Under the pieces are notes generated by a model that saw nothing but the letters and a program-made list of their open reading frames with translations, did no database searches and was not told the DNA's origin. Positions 63,709 through 64,000 of a stretch of DNA of 64,000 nucleotides are shown here, in pieces. Every line of letters begins with the position of its first letter. Position 1 is the first letter of the stretch. Position numbers and translations under genes: made by a program. The stretch is from contig UQFS01000001.1 of NCBI GenBank assembly GCA_900540375.1, forward strand, positions 124,001-188,000, read 5' to 3'. This DNA is from an uncultured Prevotella sp. GTDB taxonomy: Bacteria > Bacteroidota > Bacteroidia > Bacteroidales > Bacteroidaceae.

Positions 63709-64000
63709 TTAGAATCCACCGAAGCCGCCGCCATGTGGAGGTCTTCCTCCACCGAAGCCACCCATTGGGGGGCGGCCTCCACGCCCCGGACCCATACCGG
63801 GACCACGACGGCCGTCGCCAGGACCTATGCCTTTGCCACCGAAGAGGTTGAGACGATAGTTGACGTGGAGCATTACGTAGCTGTTGATGCTGTTATACTC
63901 CGTGTTGCTGCTCTGCATGGCCGTGATGGTGCGTGAGAGGTTGCTTTGGTTGTGAAGAATGTCGTAGAACTGCAACATCACCGTGAGGGGCTTACCACGC
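63709..64000 (-). CDS. C-terminal end of an outer-membrane beta-barrel (TonB-receptor-like) protein
   Basis: Minus-strand frame open from base 64000 to TAA at 63709. The visible part has VMLQFYDILHNQSNLSRTIT and YVMLHVNYRLNLFGG, the closing strands of OMP_b-brl_3 proteins, then about 38 Gly/Pro/Arg-rich residues (GMGPGRGGRPPMGGFGG). The Gly/Pro tail after the last strand is common in this family; N-terminus outside the window. Confidence 0.8.
   Translation of the reverse strand, partial: RGKPLTVMLQFYDILHNQSNLSRTITAMQSSNTEYNSINSYVMLHVNYRLNLFGGKGIGPGDGRRGPGMGPGRGGRPPMGGFGGGRPPHGGGFGGF

Overview
The window is ordinary chromosome from a member of the Bacteroidota, most likely order Bacteroidales and probably a Prevotella-like genus. 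Four things point there. Most transcription units start behind the Bacteroidota -7 element TAnnTTTG, with a TTG about 20 bases further upstream where checked. Shine-Dalgarno sites are weak and A-rich. Family-typical proteins are present (DUF349, DUF3822, DUF5606, PepD, a long NusB, Bacteroidota LptD, an OMP_b-brl_3 receptor). Menaquinone genes and a lysS-gpsA-pgi run are also present. The genus is an inference. No rRNA, prophage, insertion sequence, integrase, cas gene or CRISPR array was seen.

Layout. 1-7 kb (minus): partial nhaD, then the operon rsfS-ftsH-cdsA-dnaG. 7.0 kb: tRNA-Gln with a strong terminator. 7.2-9.1 kb (minus): pilin-like membrane protein, DUF3822 protein, rsmD. 9.2-10.7 kb (plus): RecD-like helicase. 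10.7-14.9 kb (minus): sprT-like/AraC, frr-rsgA, ksgA. 15.1 kb: an independent 31-residue membrane peptide gene on the minus strand. 15.5-21.5 kb (plus): lipid flippase-like protein, pepD, corA, DUF349 protein. 21.6-28.5 kb (minus): menaquinone genes in two blocks, menI-menF-menD-menB and menC-menE, separated by a plus-strand hemolysin III gene. 28.6-32.5 kb (plus): GH89 alpha-N-acetylglucosaminidase and a heparan-glucosaminide N-acetyltransferase-like membrane protein. 32.7-39.2 kb (plus): lysS, gpsA, a GxxExxY gene set between inverted repeats, pgi, a HAD phosphatase and a small secreted protein. 39.2-42.0 kb (minus): GNAT, aroB, asnA. 42.3 kb: tRNA-Arg. 42.6-46.2 kb (plus): pepT and a CPA2 antiporter. 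46.3-48.2 kb (minus): rplY-pth-hslR. 48.4-52.1 kb (plus): nusB-yajC-ybbR-coaE-DUF5606. 52.3-54.6 kb (plus): Ca/Na antiporter, queuosine precursor transporter and queF. 54.7 kb (minus): a lipoprotein. 55.7-63.6 kb (plus): an oxaloacetate decarboxylase alpha-like protein, an HD hydrolase, lptD and two PLP enzymes of sulfur amino-acid metabolism. 63.7-64 kb (minus): the C-terminus of an outer-membrane receptor.

Most genes are housekeeping: translation, ribosome maturation, membrane quality control, envelope lipid and LPS assembly, ion transport, menaquinone synthesis and peptide use. No clear new multi-gene system is visible. The best leads are small: a GxxExxY gene between inverted short-word repeats, with what looks like an empty version of the same element 17 kb away; a 31-residue hydrophobic peptide with its own promoter and terminator; a perfect 56-bp palindrome beside a GH89/acetyltransferase pair; a biotinyl-type domain without its lysine; and two tiny open frames in the corA leader.
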